Below are positions 7,449-19,013 of a stretch of DNA of 53,771 nucleotides, piece by piece. The position numbers were made by a program, and so were the translations under genes. The notes beneath the pieces were generated by a model. It was not told the origin of the DNA. It was given only the letters and a program-made list of their open reading frames with translations, and searched no databases. The stretch is from NCBI GenBank assembly GCA_027365525.1, contig DAHXMJ010000020.1:1-53771 (forward strand), read 5' to 3'. Position 1 is the first letter of the stretch. The number at the start of each line of letters is the position of its first letter. This DNA is from Acidithiobacillus sp. (GTDB lineage Bacteria; Pseudomonadota; Gammaproteobacteria; Acidithiobacillales; Acidithiobacillaceae).

Positions 7449-8618
7449 ATGAAGCGGGAACTCCAAGGCAGATACATTACCATATCGACGGCGGGTGAGA
7501 AGGCCCAGGCCTTCGTGCCAGCGCCGCCGCCACCGCGTCCTCCCATTGACTGGACTCCGGAGTTGCGCAGCAGGTTCGACCAGGCGCTGCTGGCGCTCGG
7601 CCGGCTGGATGGCGTCTCGACCCTGCTGCCGGATATCCCGCTATTCCTCTATATGTACGTCCGCAAGGAAGCGGTGCTCTCCTCGATGATCGAGGGAACA
7701 CAGTCGTCCCTGTCCGACCTGCTGCTGTTCGAACTGGACCAGGAACCCGGCGTGCCGCTGGATGATGTGCGGGAGGTCAGCAACTATGTCGCTGCCCTGG
7801 ACCATGGCCTGCGCCTGCTGAAGGAAGGCCTGCCGCTGTCGCTGCGCCTGTTCCGCGAGATTCACGGCGTACTGCTGGCCAGGGGGCGGGGCAGCAGTCA
7901 GACCCCGGGCGAGTTCCGGCGCAGCCAGAACTGGATTGGTGGTACCCGGCCGGGTAATGCGGCTTTCGTACCGCCGCCTGCCGAAGAGGTACTGGAGTGC
8001 ATGGGAAGGCTGGAGCTTTTCCTCCATGACCAGCCAGAGCAGACCCCTGTGCTGCTTAAAGCGGCGCTGGCCCATGTGCAGTTCGAGACGATCCACCCAT
8101 TTCTGGACGGTAACGGCCGTCTGGGGCGTCTGCTGATCGCGCTGCTGCTGTACGAACAGAAAGTGCTGCGGGAGCCAATGCTCTATCTCAGTCTCTATTT
8201 CAAGACGCACCGCCAGTATTACTACGAGCTGCTGAACAGCGTGCGTATGACCGGCGACTGGGAAGCCTGGCTCGATTTCTTTGCCGAGGCGGTCACTGTC
8301 ACCGCCACCCAGGCGGTGGAAACGGCGTTGCAACTCCGCGACCTGTCGAACCAGGATCGTGACAGGATCAGTGGCATCGGACGGGCAGCAGCATCGACCC
8401 TGCAGGTTCACAGGGCACTGATGGAGCATCCCATTGCCACTTCTGGCTCGCTGGTGGAAAAGACCGGCATTACCCCGGCTACGGTCAACAGGGCGCTCGG
8501 CCACCTGGAACAGCTCGGTATCGTCAAGGAGCTGACCGCCCAGAAACGCAACCGCCTGTTCAGCTATGCGGGCTATATCGAGATCATGGATCGCGGTACG
8601 GAATTGCCGGGCGGATAG
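7449..8618 (+). CDS. Fic-domain protein with N-terminal inhibitory motif and C-terminal winged helix
   Basis: The 389-aa protein carries the Fic active site HPFLDGNGRLGR, with catalytic His near residue 217, so AMP transfer to hydroxyl groups of target proteins is predicted. SSMIEG near residues 77-82 matches the inhibitory [S/T]xxxE[G/N] motif in its N-terminal (class II) position, so the enzyme is probably self-restrained. Residues from about 310 form a MarR/winged-helix-like DNA-binding region (LVEKTGITPATVNRALGHLEQLGIV), which suggests autoregulation. It stands alone with no separate antitoxin. The host target is unknown. It lies inside the tRNA-Phe island. Confidence 0.9.
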   Translation: MKRELQGRYITISTAGEKAQAFVPAPPPPRPPIDWTPELRSRFDQALLALGRLDGVSTLLPDIPLFLYMYVRKEAVLSSMIEGTQSSLSDLLLFELDQEPGVPLDDVREVSNYVAALDHGLRLLKEGLPLSLRLFREIHGVLLARGRGSSQTPGEFRRSQNWIGGTRPGNAAFVPPPAEEVLECMGRLELFLHDQPEQTPVLLKAALAHVQFETIHPFLDGNGRLGRLLIALLLYEQKVLREPMLYLSLYFKTHRQYYYELLNSVRMTGDWEAWLDFFAEAVTVTATQAVETALQLRDLSNQDRDRISGIGRAAASTLQVHRALMEHPIATSGSLVEKTGITPATVNRALGHLEQLGIVKELTAQKRNRLFSYAGYIEIMDRGTELPGG

Positions 8619-9007
8619 CAGGAAACGCAAAAACCCTGAATTGCAAAAGTGCAGTGATACGATAACCGCGTGACCAATCCGCGCCCCATTGTCTGCCACA
8701 AAGGCCCTGGTGCCCCGCAAGATCCGAAAAACTCTCCATCAGGCCCGCCCTAACCCAACGACTCGGAGCCAATCGCGGAAATTGGGGAATCAGTGGGTCT
8801 GGAGTTCGAATCTCTCAAAGCATACCTATAAAATAGCCACTTGGCAGAATACCCCAAGTGCCTTTATTTTTTCAGGCTAACCACAGAAGAGGAAAGCCCG
8901 GCCATAGAAGCCCTGCAAGCCGCGATCCGGGAGCAGGTGGCGCCCACCATTAGCACCAGAAAGGCGGGAAAATCGCCTGTAGGGCAGGAAAGCGGCCCTG
9001 CTGGCGA
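8619..9007. other. Island stretch with no gene; tRNA-like scrap and terminator
   Basis: No supported coding region is present. Around 8795-8825 the sequence GGAGTTCGAATCTCTC resembles a tRNA T arm and is followed by a hairpin terminator. This could be an attachment-site remnant of an older insertion, but no tRNA body precedes it. Confidence 0.4.
8838..8870 (+). terminator. Rho-independent terminator
   Basis: CACTTGG pairs with CCAAGTG around a 9-nt loop, followed by CCTTTATTTTTT. It lies about 220 bp past the fic stop and could end fic transcription or belong to the tRNA-like remnant just before it. Confidence 0.65.
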
Positions 9008-9283
9008 TTATCCCGGAAACAGCCGTCTCCCGATGGCTTCCAGACGGTTACCAAGCTCCGTTAGCAGCATCTCAGTGGCGTCATCGTCTGTTGACATGTC
9101 CAGGGCGCCCATTAGCGCCATGCAGCCGGGATCCGCGTCGGCCACGTGGAAAACACGATCCATCATGGCGTCCCATTCGACTGTGACCCTGCCGTCCAGA
9201 ATCGTCAGACTGCAGTGGGCGTCGGGGGTCATGCGGGAATACCCCGCCCGTTCTTCGCGCCCAGGCCTGCCTCTGGTTGGCAC
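9008..9283 (-). CDS. Small hypothetical protein
   Basis: Not recognised. The 91-aa frame begins with GTG and has no clear ribosome site. An internal ATG at 9232 (MTPDAHC) is an alternative start. The C-terminal 70 residues are acidic, soluble-looking and plausibly folded. It lies inside the island and opposes its neighbours. Confidence 0.4.
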   Translation of the reverse strand: MPTRGRPGREERAGYSRMTPDAHCSLTILDGRVTVEWDAMMDRVFHVADADPGCMALMGALDMSTDDDATEMLLTELGNRLEAIGRRLFPG

Positions 9284-9703
9284 GGTTTTCCAGTAGTTGG
9301 CATCATTTTATTCATCGCTCCCTTTTTCGTTGGCATCTGTCAGTCAGACATGCGGCGTCCAACCCGTGCAGGAGCGGATTTCAGCCAAAAACCGGAACAG
9401 CGTCAACATGACGCACCTGCGCTTCTCGGACCAGGAAGATTCAAGAGCGAGACTGTGTCCTACTCGTTTCACTTCGGAGGTTTGTTACCATCCAGGATGG
9501 ACCCATCTTACTCACTTCAACACGCTATACCGCTTGCGAAAACCGATCGCCGGCATGCTGCTCTACAAATACACGATGTATTCGAACCGCCCTGGGATCG
9601 TCGCAATAAGGAGGCAATTCCGGATCATTGCGACGCAATGTCTAAGGTAGACCGGATCTTGTGGAAGCTTCCGATTGGATACCAATAAATCGAGGACGGT
9701 CCG
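9284..9703. other. Island stretch, no supported gene
   Basis: About 420 bp with several overlapping open frames, none with a ribosome site plus protein-like composition. Probably decayed mobile DNA. Confidence 0.45.
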
Positions 9704-9880
9704 ATGAGCAAAAAATTGCCACAGTACACCGGGGAATGTCTGGCCGGGTGCGGACTTTTTGGGGACTGCCCTGTTCATCTCGTGGCGCTTCTGATTCCCG
9801 GACTGGGGCTGGTTAGTCCTCCAGATACCGTCTGCCCCTGCCGCTTTTTTGAAATTCCCGGAGGAAGAAAAGGCCGGTGA
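9704..9880 (+). CDS. Small cysteine-containing ORF
   Basis: A 58-aa frame starts with ATG seven bases after CGAGGA, a good ribosome site. Five cysteines fall in two clusters (CLAGC with a C six residues later, then CPC) around a hydrophobic stretch, VHLVALLIPGLGL. This could be a small metal-binding or membrane peptide. No family recognised; expression is uncertain. Confidence 0.4.
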   Translation: MSKKLPQYTGECLAGCGLFGDCPVHLVALLIPGLGLVSPPDTVCPCRFFEIPGGRKGR

Positions 9881-9926
9881 TAGCCTGCTGGTGTGGATGG
9901 TCCACATACAGCCAGCGAGGTTTACC

Positions 9927-10364
9927 ATGAACACCAGCACACCAGATGCAGCAGCAAAAGCCGCCCGCGATTTCCGTGAAAAATCTCCCGGCGAATTCCG
10001 GCAGGCACATTTTCACCACTGGGTCTTCCAGGAAACCTGGGGCTACGGCCAGGGGCAGGCCGGTGGGGAATTCTTCGGATTTATCAATTTCCGCCAGGAC
10101 GTTTTCTGCCTCCGGGCCACACCGGCCGGCGACTTCTACCAGTACTGGGCTTCCCGGGCCTTTCTCGAAAAAGCCCTGCACCACCGGACCGGATCCGGGA
10201 ACCGCCGGAGCCTGCAGCCCGGACTGGAAACCCTCCTGGATCTATCCGCCTGCGACCCCGGTTTCCTCCAGGCCCTGCCCCACCGGCGGATCCATCCCGG
10301 CACCCTGCTCTGGGAAGGAGAATTCCAGCGGACGTTCTATAATTCCTGGACCCAGGCCGGCTGA
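9927..10364 (+). CDS. Hypothetical island protein
   Basis: Not recognised. The ATG at 9927 follows GCGAGG and opens a 145-aa frame rich in aromatic and charged residues (HFHHWVFQETWGYGQ, FGFINFRQDVFCLR). No signal peptide, membrane segment or known motif is visible. It sits 46 bp after the small cysteine ORF on the same strand and converges on the integrase, so the two may form an accessory pair. Confidence 0.5.
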   Translation: MNTSTPDAAAKAARDFREKSPGEFRQAHFHHWVFQETWGYGQGQAGGEFFGFINFRQDVFCLRATPAGDFYQYWASRAFLEKALHHRTGSGNRRSLQPGLETLLDLSACDPGFLQALPHRRIHPGTLLWEGEFQRTFYNSWTQAG

Positions 10365-10426
10365 AAGGCAGGGGCCACCCGTTCGGTGGACCCCGCTTCT
10401 GCTGCAGGGAAACGGGATAGCCCGTT

Positions 10427-11569
10427 CTAGGGGCGTCTGCACACCCGGAAAGGAATGATCTTCGCGCCGCCGTCTTCCGGTCCCGTGCTGCTGGAGGAAG
10501 ACGCCTCCGGCCCATTTTGCACCGGCTTCTTCCGGGCCAGGGCCGCATCCAGGCCGGCAACGAGGTTTTCGGTCCGGAGATGGGCATAGCGCTGGGTCAT
10601 CTGCGCACTTCTGTGTCCGGCGATCGCCCGGACCCGGGTATCCGACAGCCCCATTTCCACCGGGGTGCTGACCGCCTCGTGGCGCAGGTCGTGGAAACGG
10701 AGGGACCCCTTCAGTCCCGCCCGCTCCATGGCCGCCCGCCACATCTTGTCCATCGTGTAGGGCCGCCGCTTCCCGTCCCGGCCCAGGTCTCCGGGGAACA
10801 CCAGATCCGTACCTTCCCGGGGACAGGTCTCAATGGCTTCCCGGAAGATTTCCGTAGCCCGGGGGCTCAGGGGAATCGTCCGGGTTTCCTCGTTCTTGGT
10901 GTCCCGGAGGACCGCGGTGCGCCGGTCCAGATGAATGTCCTTCACCCGCACACGGAGAATTTCCATTTTCCGGGCCGCCGTCTCGATCGCCGGCTCCGCC
11001 ACCCAGGCAAGGATGGGATTGCTGTGCTTCCGGACGCTCTCCAGCAGCCGGACCCCCTCGTCCCCTTCCAGACGGCGGTCCCGGGATACGGTTTTCGGCT
11101 TGCGCACCGGCAGGACCGGATTGGCCGGGAGACCCACGTTCCATTCCCGCAGGGCGACAGTGAAAAGATGGGAAAGGAGGGCCAGTTCCAGCCGGACCGA
11201 GGATCCCGACAGCCCCTCCGCCAGCCGGGCATCACAATATTTGCCAATGATCTCTGGCGTCAGGGCCGCAAGGGCGTAGGCGCCGAGACGTTCCTGCAGG
11301 GGTTTCGCGCTGGTGTGGTCGCGGCGCCGGGAACCCTCTTTCTTGCTGGGAGTGACTTCGGCCAGATACCGCTCCAGGGCCACCGCAACGGTAAATTTCT
11401 GCGGGGGGGAACGCCGGATGAAGGTCCCCCGGACCATCTCGTCTTCCATCTGGCGCGACCAGTCTTCCGCGTCCCGCTTGGTCCTGAAGGTTTTGCTGGC
11501 CGTCGGCCATCCCTGCTTGCGCACCAGCGCCTTCCAGGTCCCGGCAGGGGTTTTGACAATCGTAGCCAC
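10427..11569 (-). CDS. int: Tyrosine-type site-specific integrase
   Basis: The 380-aa protein has a phage-integrase layout: an N-terminal arm-binding region (TFRTKRDAEDW), a SAM-like core-binding domain, and a C-terminal catalytic domain. Catalytic residues are visible as the first Arg in TAARKMEIL, the Lys in DTKNEETRTI, HDLRH for His and the second Arg, GHRS for the late His, and the nucleophile Tyr in QRYAHL. It is expected to recombine the 45-bp tRNA-Phe repeats that bound this island. It lies just inside the right att site and reads away from the tRNA. No excisionase gene is seen, so excision may be inefficient. Confidence 0.93.
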   Translation of the reverse strand: MATIVKTPAGTWKALVRKQGWPTASKTFRTKRDAEDWSRQMEDEMVRGTFIRRSPPQKFTVAVALERYLAEVTPSKKEGSRRRDHTSAKPLQERLGAYALAALTPEIIGKYCDARLAEGLSGSSVRLELALLSHLFTVALREWNVGLPANPVLPVRKPKTVSRDRRLEGDEGVRLLESVRKHSNPILAWVAEPAIETAARKMEILRVRVKDIHLDRRTAVLRDTKNEETRTIPLSPRATEIFREAIETCPREGTDLVFPGDLGRDGKRRPYTMDKMWRAAMERAGLKGSLRFHDLRHEAVSTPVEMGLSDTRVRAIAGHRSAQMTQRYAHLRTENLVAGLDAALARKKPVQNGPEASSSSSTGPEDGGAKIIPFRVCRRP

Positions 11570-11659
11570 AGGACACCCTCCCTCCGAATCAGCACTGTAC
11601 CGATTCTGTACCGGAAGGACAGGGGACCGTCAAGCAGTATTTCTATCTTGTTGTTTTTC

Positions 11660-11735
<76 letters not shown>

Positions 11736-11746
11736 GAAGCCCGCAT

Positions 11747-12640
11747 TTAATCTGAGCTACCCAGAGAAGTCAAGCTGAGTGCCCGCTGGTAAAGCACCCG
11801 ATGGGAAAGACCGCTTTGTGCTTCAGCAAGTCGGACTGCCTGGGCCAACGGGAGCTCGGAGAGAAGCGGGCGCAGAAGGCGGTCAACCGTTTCCATCCCT
11901 GGAGATTCCTGCTCTCCACCACCGACCACAAGCGTCATCTCTCCCCGAAGCCGCTCTGGACTTCTGCGGAAATCGTGAAGGATGTCTCCAATACAGTTTC
12001 CGCAGCACTCTTCGTGAATCTTGGTCAATTCCCTGCACAGCACTGCGGGCCGATCCCCTCCAAAAATGCTCTCCATATCCTCCAAGGTTTCCAGGATACG
12101 ATGGGGAGCTTCGTAAAAGATTAGCGTCCGTTCTTCCTGGACAAGGGTTTCGAGTTTCCGGCAGCGCGCGCCCTTCCTTGCAGGCAGAAATCCCTCAAAA
12201 CAGAAACGGTCGCTGGGCAATCCCGAAAGGACAAGTGCTGAAAGAGCAGCATTAGGTCCAGGAACAACCGTAACAGGGATGTTTTCTGCGCGGAGAGTGG
12301 CAACCAGTGGAAATCCGGGATCAGATACAAGGGGCATTCCGGCGTCGGAAATCATGGCAAGCTTTTCCCCATTCCGCAGGTATTGCAGAATTTTCGGGAT
12401 CTGCTGCCGCTCATTATGCTCATGGAAAATTTCCGTGCGTGGATGCAGCCCCATGGAATGGAAAAGTTTCTGGGCATGACGGCGGTCCTCGACCAGGATA
12501 CGGTCCGCATCAGCCAGAGTCTGGCGTGCACGGGGCGAGAGATCCTCCAGGTTTCCAATGGGAGTTGCCACAATAGTCAGGCAACCTCCTGCCGGAACAG
12601 GGGGATTTGCAGTCGATTGAACCTCTGCTTCTTTGTCCAT
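11747..12640 (-). CDS. rsmI: 16S rRNA (cytidine1402-2'-O)-methyltransferase RsmI
   Basis: This is a 297-aa member of the tetrapyrrole-methylase fold. Diagnostic motifs are ATPIGNLEDLSPRA near the N-terminus and ISDAGMPLVSDPG in the SAM site, followed by VPGPNAALSALVLSGL and FYEAPHRI. The family methylates the 2'-OH of C1402 in the ribosomal decoding centre using SAM. The start at 12640 (MDKEAE) is preferred because the open frame upstream runs into the divergent lpoA gene. The rsmI/lpoA divergent pair matches the E. coli arrangement. tRNA-Phe follows 11 bp downstream. Confidence 0.95.
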   Translation of the reverse strand: MDKEAEVQSTANPPVPAGGCLTIVATPIGNLEDLSPRARQTLADADRILVEDRRHAQKLFHSMGLHPRTEIFHEHNERQQIPKILQYLRNGEKLAMISDAGMPLVSDPGFPLVATLRAENIPVTVVPGPNAALSALVLSGLPSDRFCFEGFLPARKGARCRKLETLVQEERTLIFYEAPHRILETLEDMESIFGGDRPAVLCRELTKIHEECCGNCIGDILHDFRRSPERLRGEMTLVVGGGEQESPGMETVDRLLRPLLSELPLAQAVRLAEAQSGLSHRVLYQRALSLTSLGSSD

Positions 12641-12651
12641 ACACTCTGCCC

Positions 12652-14487
12652 ATGAACCCACTGAAAACGCAAATCCGCCTGCTATACCAGATTGGCATCG
12701 CAGCTGCGTCCATTGCACTTCTAAGCGCCTGCGCCAGTATGCCACACCTGAAGCAGCCAGCGCTTCAGGAATCTCCGCCTCCGCAGACATCTGTTCCTCC
12801 GGGGACCCTGCTGGCTTCCCAGGCCGGCCGGCTTGCTGCAAGAGGCTTGTATCTGGGCGCAGCCAAAAACTATGTCCAGGCTGCTGCGCAGAGTCAGGGC
12901 AGCGAACAGCTCCACTATCTGCTGAAAGCAGCGCAATCGTCTCTGAAAGGTCACAGGCCACAGGTTGCCATACTGCTCTCCGGGGAAATCCTGCGCCTAT
13001 CCCACGAAAGTTCGCTTCGTGGGAATGCCCTATGGGTACAGGCCCAAGGGTACCTGGACCAGGGGAAAACCGCCATGGCCAAGGGCAGTCTTGAGGAGCT
13101 TCTGACAATCAGTTCGGTAACGCCAGCCGTACGGGCACAGGCCATGGGATACCTGTCCACCATATATCTGCAGGAAAACCATGACCTGACCGCCCTGGAC
13201 TTTCTTGTTCGCCGGGATGGGCTCCTGGATGGCGCAGAAAAGGCTGCCAACCGCCAGCAGATCCATTCTCTTCTGAATAAACAGCCGGAAGCCAAACTGA
13301 AAAACTGGCAGGGCAGGAGCGGCAATCCTCTGGTACAGGAATGGCTTGCCTTTGAACTTATTGCAAGACAGCATGCAAACCCTGCAGGCCAGCAGGCCGC
13401 CTTCCAGACCTGGCTGGCCCAGCATCCCGGCCATCCAGAAATCCGCTTTTCCAGTGATACCGCCAAAATATCCCCACTGCAAAGTGCCAGGGGCGATATC
13501 TGCATCCTGCTCCCGGATTCTGGAAAGTTTGGCCCTCTTTCTCATGCTTTTGAGGCTGGCCTCGAAACAGGCGCACAGATCCAGGCTGGACCGCCCGCAT
13601 ATCTCCTTCCAGGAACGGGCAATCCAAGTTTTACTGCGGCACTCTACGAGAAAGGCATTCGTGCCGGCTGCATGGCCTTCGTTGGTCCCTCCCTGACCCA
13701 GGACATTAACGCTGTCCTCGGAGTGAGGCGGCCAGGGGAGCCTCCCATGCTCACGCTGGGTGCCTACCCCACCCGGCTTCCCAAAGGGGTATACCGTTTT
13801 CTCCCAGACCGACGGGCAGCGGCAGAACAGATCGCAGTGCAGGCCTATGCTGCCCGTTACCGCCAGACTGCCGTAATCTATCCCCAAAATTCTTCCGGGG
13901 CCAATATCCAGGCCAGATTTATTACTTCCTGGAAAAAGCTGGGTGGCAAGATCACGGGGGTGGACAATTTCAACCCCTATGGAAACATCCAGACTGGCAC
14001 CATCCGGAAAATTGTTTCCAGCCTCCCCAGAAAAAACAGTTTTATTTTTCTGGTAGCCAGTGGCAAAGAGCTTTCCCCCATCCTCAAGGTGATCCGGAGC
14101 ACCCGGGCGAATGTGCCCATTTTTCTGCCCGCCCCTCTGGACAGGACTGGTGCCCTCCCATCCGTTCACTCCCGGACACCGCGTCTATACGCTATCGACA
14201 TGCCTTGGCTGATACCAGCAGCCGATCCCGACCCTCAGGCGGTACGCCTGCTTCAGGGGTCCCTGCCAGACCCCGATACAGCCCAGTGGCGTGTGGCCGG
14301 TTACGGGCTGGATGCCTACACCCTGATTACACGGATTCTCGCACACCAGACCCGCAATCCGGTGTCTGGACCAAGCGGCACACTGCGCTGGGGCCAAGAT
14401 GGCAAAATTGTCCAGGAAATGCCGTGGGTCCAGATCGAAAGCGGCCGCATCCAACTCCTCCGGGGCCCGCCCGCTCCCGGATCCTGA
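12652..14487 (+). CDS. lpoA: Penicillin-binding protein activator LpoA (LppC family lipoprotein)
   Basis: An N-terminal signal ends in the lipobox LLSAC, so the 611-aa protein should be an outer-membrane lipoprotein. A TPR-like helical region of about 220 residues (repeated A-A-Q-S, LLSGEIL, YLSTIYLQ) precedes a periplasmic-binding-like domain from about residue 280 (ICILLPDSGKFG, CMAFVGPSLTQ, IFLVASG). In E. coli LpoA reaches through the cell wall to stimulate the PBP1A transpeptidase. The start at 12652 is 12 bp from the divergent rsmI start, so the promoters must overlap the coding ends. A terminator follows at 14524. Confidence 0.9.
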   Translation: MNPLKTQIRLLYQIGIAAASIALLSACASMPHLKQPALQESPPPQTSVPPGTLLASQAGRLAARGLYLGAAKNYVQAAAQSQGSEQLHYLLKAAQSSLKGHRPQVAILLSGEILRLSHESSLRGNALWVQAQGYLDQGKTAMAKGSLEELLTISSVTPAVRAQAMGYLSTIYLQENHDLTALDFLVRRDGLLDGAEKAANRQQIHSLLNKQPEAKLKNWQGRSGNPLVQEWLAFELIARQHANPAGQQAAFQTWLAQHPGHPEIRFSSDTAKISPLQSARGDICILLPDSGKFGPLSHAFEAGLETGAQIQAGPPAYLLPGTGNPSFTAALYEKGIRAGCMAFVGPSLTQDINAVLGVRRPGEPPMLTLGAYPTRLPKGVYRFLPDRRAAAEQIAVQAYAARYRQTAVIYPQNSSGANIQARFITSWKKLGGKITGVDNFNPYGNIQTGTIRKIVSSLPRKNSFIFLVASGKELSPILKVIRSTRANVPIFLPAPLDRTGALPSVHSRTPRLYAIDMPWLIPAADPDPQAVRLLQGSLPDPDTAQWRVAGYGLDAYTLITRILAHQTRNPVSGPSGTLRWGQDGKIVQEMPWVQIESGRIQLLRGPPAPGS

Positions 14488-14523
14488 TACTGGCCGGGAA
14501 TGGCCGGAACTTCCCTGTGCCCC

Positions 14524-14567
14524 GGCCGCAAGGCATCCGCCATCTTCCTTCCCATGCGGCCTTTTTT
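14524..14567 (+). terminator. Terminator after lpoA
   Basis: GGCCGCA pairs with TGCGGCC across a loop of about 24 nt and is followed by six Ts. It separates lpoA from the heptose fusion gene, which therefore needs its own promoter in the 110 bp that follow. Confidence 0.65.
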
Positions 14568-14634
14568 CTGGTGCACTATCCTTGGTATAAACCACCATCG
14601 GTCCGCCTGCCGTGGCCCGGACCGGCAGTCGTGA

Positions 14635-17138
<2,504 letters not shown>

Positions 17139-17139
17139 C

Positions 17140-17910
17140 ATGACCCATCTGCTCCATGCCATACAGCCTGTACGCCAGATTCTGTTAAGAAACTGGACAG
17201 AAAGCTTTGGGATGGAGCTTGTATACAATACGCCAGCGCACCGTCTTCTCCGTGATGGGGACACCCGAATAGCCATTTTCCGTTCCGGCGTCATCTGTTT
17301 CTTTCAGGCAGAACCCCATCTGGAAAGCCGGGTAATTGACGGGGTGCGCTCCGCATTCATGGGCATTCCCGAACCCCGGGTGGAAGAGCTGGAACTCCTC
17401 GCTGGCAGTCGCGACGGCATAACCCGTGAAGGCGTCATTCTCAAGGAAATGGACGATGAACACATTTTTCTGGTCGCCCTGCGCCTTGCCCAGAGTCTGG
17501 CTCTGGAATTGCATGAAGAAGCCGTTGAGACCCTTCTCGAAACAACTCTCGGCCTTCTGTCCGATGTTACACGCACTGGCCGTCTTCCCGGGCGGCGTGG
17601 GGGCTACCTGCGCTTTCTGGCATCGGCTTCTGCGACACGCACCGAAATCCTTTCCCGTCTGGCCGTTCTGGACAACCCGGATATTGTCTGGGAAACCCCG
17701 GGTCTGGAGCTGCTTTCCCGGGAGGTGTCAGCAGATCTGGAACTGACAAGCCGTTTCCGTGCCCTTGACGAAAAACTGGATGCCATCCGCGAGGGGCTTG
17801 AAGTCATCGTCGTGGCAAGGCGCCATGCACGGGAAACTTTCCTTGAATGGATTATTATTGTTCTGATCGCAGTCGAACTGGCGTTCATGGTGGCAGGATA
17901 TCTGCAGTGA
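17140..17910 (+). CDS. RMD1/YagE family protein (DUF155)
   Basis: The 256-aa protein matches the RMD1/Sif2 family: a variable N-terminus, a region with DDEHIFLVALRLAQSLALE, a basic helical LDEKLDAIREGLEVI stretch, and a single C-terminal membrane segment after RHARETFLEW (IIIVLIAVELAFMVAG). Eukaryotic members are mitochondrial inner-membrane proteins; the bacterial role is not established. The ATG at 17140 lies one base after the glcD stop. A longer in-frame extension overlaps glcD and is rejected. Confidence 0.8.
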   Translation: MTHLLHAIQPVRQILLRNWTESFGMELVYNTPAHRLLRDGDTRIAIFRSGVICFFQAEPHLESRVIDGVRSAFMGIPEPRVEELELLAGSRDGITREGVILKEMDDEHIFLVALRLAQSLALELHEEAVETLLETTLGLLSDVTRTGRLPGRRGGYLRFLASASATRTEILSRLAVLDNPDIVWETPGLELLSREVSADLELTSRFRALDEKLDAIREGLEVIVVARRHARETFLEWIIIVLIAVELAFMVAGYLQ

Positions 17911-17924
17911 AAGGACAGAATTTC

Positions 17925-19013
17925 ATGGCGCAGGGGGAGGAGTGGGAACAGCCGGATGTTTTCCCCATACATCGCAATACCCGGGAAGCCCGCAGCAGTG
18001 ACCCAGCCCAAGTTCTGGTCATAGGCCCATCCTGGGTTGGCGACATGGTCATGGCCCAGGTACTTTTCCAGGTGATGCGCCGGCGCTGGCCTAGGGTACA
18101 GATTGATCTTCTCGCTCCTCCAGCGAGCGCCCCCATCGGAGAGCGCATGGCCGAAATCCGCAATGTCCATACCCTTCCCATACCCCACAACAGCCTCCAG
18201 CTGCGTGTACGGAAGGAATGGGCAGCCAGACTGCGCAGCATCGACTACGACTGGTCCATCTGCCTACCCGGCAGCTTCAAATCTGCCCTGATCCCTTTCT
18301 GGGCCCAGATCCCCGTACGAACCGGCTTTCGGGGAGAATTCCGAAAATGGCTGCTTAACGACATCCATAGGCTGGACCGGAAGCTGCAACCCCGCACAGT
18401 GGACCGGTATGTAGCACTGGGCATTCCATCCGGGCTTCCCCAGCCGACCCTCCTGCCAGCTCCCCGCCTTCGGGTCGACCAGCAGAACCGGGGCCTTGCC
18501 TCCACCCGCCTTGAGCTGGCCCCGGAATCCCGTTCCATCGTGGCTCTCGCACCTGGAGCAGAATATGGTCCTGCCAAACGCTGGCCGGTCCGTCACTGGA
18601 TTGCCCTTGCGAGGACGCTGACAGACTGGAACTGCGATGTCTGGCTTCTGGGCGGCCCAAAAGATGCTTCGGTCACCGGAGAAATTGCTGCTGCCATCCC
18701 GGAATCAAGGGATCTGGGGGGTAAAACTTCTCTGCTTGATGCCGTGGATCTCCTGTCACTGGCCAGAGTCGCGGTCAGCAACGATTCTGGACTGATGCAC
18801 CTTGCCGGCGCCGTAGGGTGCCGTGTCATTGCTCTCTATGGCTCAAGCCCGCTGGCGATGACACCACCGCTTTCTCCACAGGCCAGGGCCCTGCGTCTGG
18901 AGCTGCCCTGTAGCCCCTGTGGCAAAAGGGACTGCCCCCTGAAACACCACCACTGCATGGAAAACATGGAACCCGGAACAGTTCTGGCAGCTGTAAAAGA
19001 GTTTCTGGCCTGA
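17925..19013 (+). CDS. waaF: Lipopolysaccharide heptosyltransferase II WaaF
   Basis: The 362-aa GT-B glycosyltransferase of family 9 has VLVIGPSWVGDMVMAQ after a 30-residue lead, LAPGAEYGPAKRWP, and the donor-site VSNDSGLMHLAGAVGCRVIALYGSSP. A Cys-rich tail (CSPCGKRDCP) is typical of WaaF. It adds the second heptose from ADP-heptose to the LPS inner core at the cytoplasmic face of the inner membrane. The start at 17925 follows AAAGGAC. It is the last gene of the cluster beginning with the heptose fusion. Confidence 0.93.
   Translation: MAQGEEWEQPDVFPIHRNTREARSSDPAQVLVIGPSWVGDMVMAQVLFQVMRRRWPRVQIDLLAPPASAPIGERMAEIRNVHTLPIPHNSLQLRVRKEWAARLRSIDYDWSICLPGSFKSALIPFWAQIPVRTGFRGEFRKWLLNDIHRLDRKLQPRTVDRYVALGIPSGLPQPTLLPAPRLRVDQQNRGLASTRLELAPESRSIVALAPGAEYGPAKRWPVRHWIALARTLTDWNCDVWLLGGPKDASVTGEIAAAIPESRDLGGKTSLLDAVDLLSLARVAVSNDSGLMHLAGAVGCRVIALYGSSPLAMTPPLSPQARALRLELPCSPCGKRDCPLKHHHCMENMEPGTVLAAVKEFLA

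Noticed and set aside
9146-9688. 180-aa plus-strand ORF in the island
   Set aside because: It overlaps a better minus-strand candidate and has Arg/Pro/His-rich, motif-free composition without a ribosome site.
11747-13108. 453-aa long form of rsmI
   Set aside because: The extra 156 residues overlap divergent lpoA and are not protein-like; the RsmI fold starts shortly after 12640.
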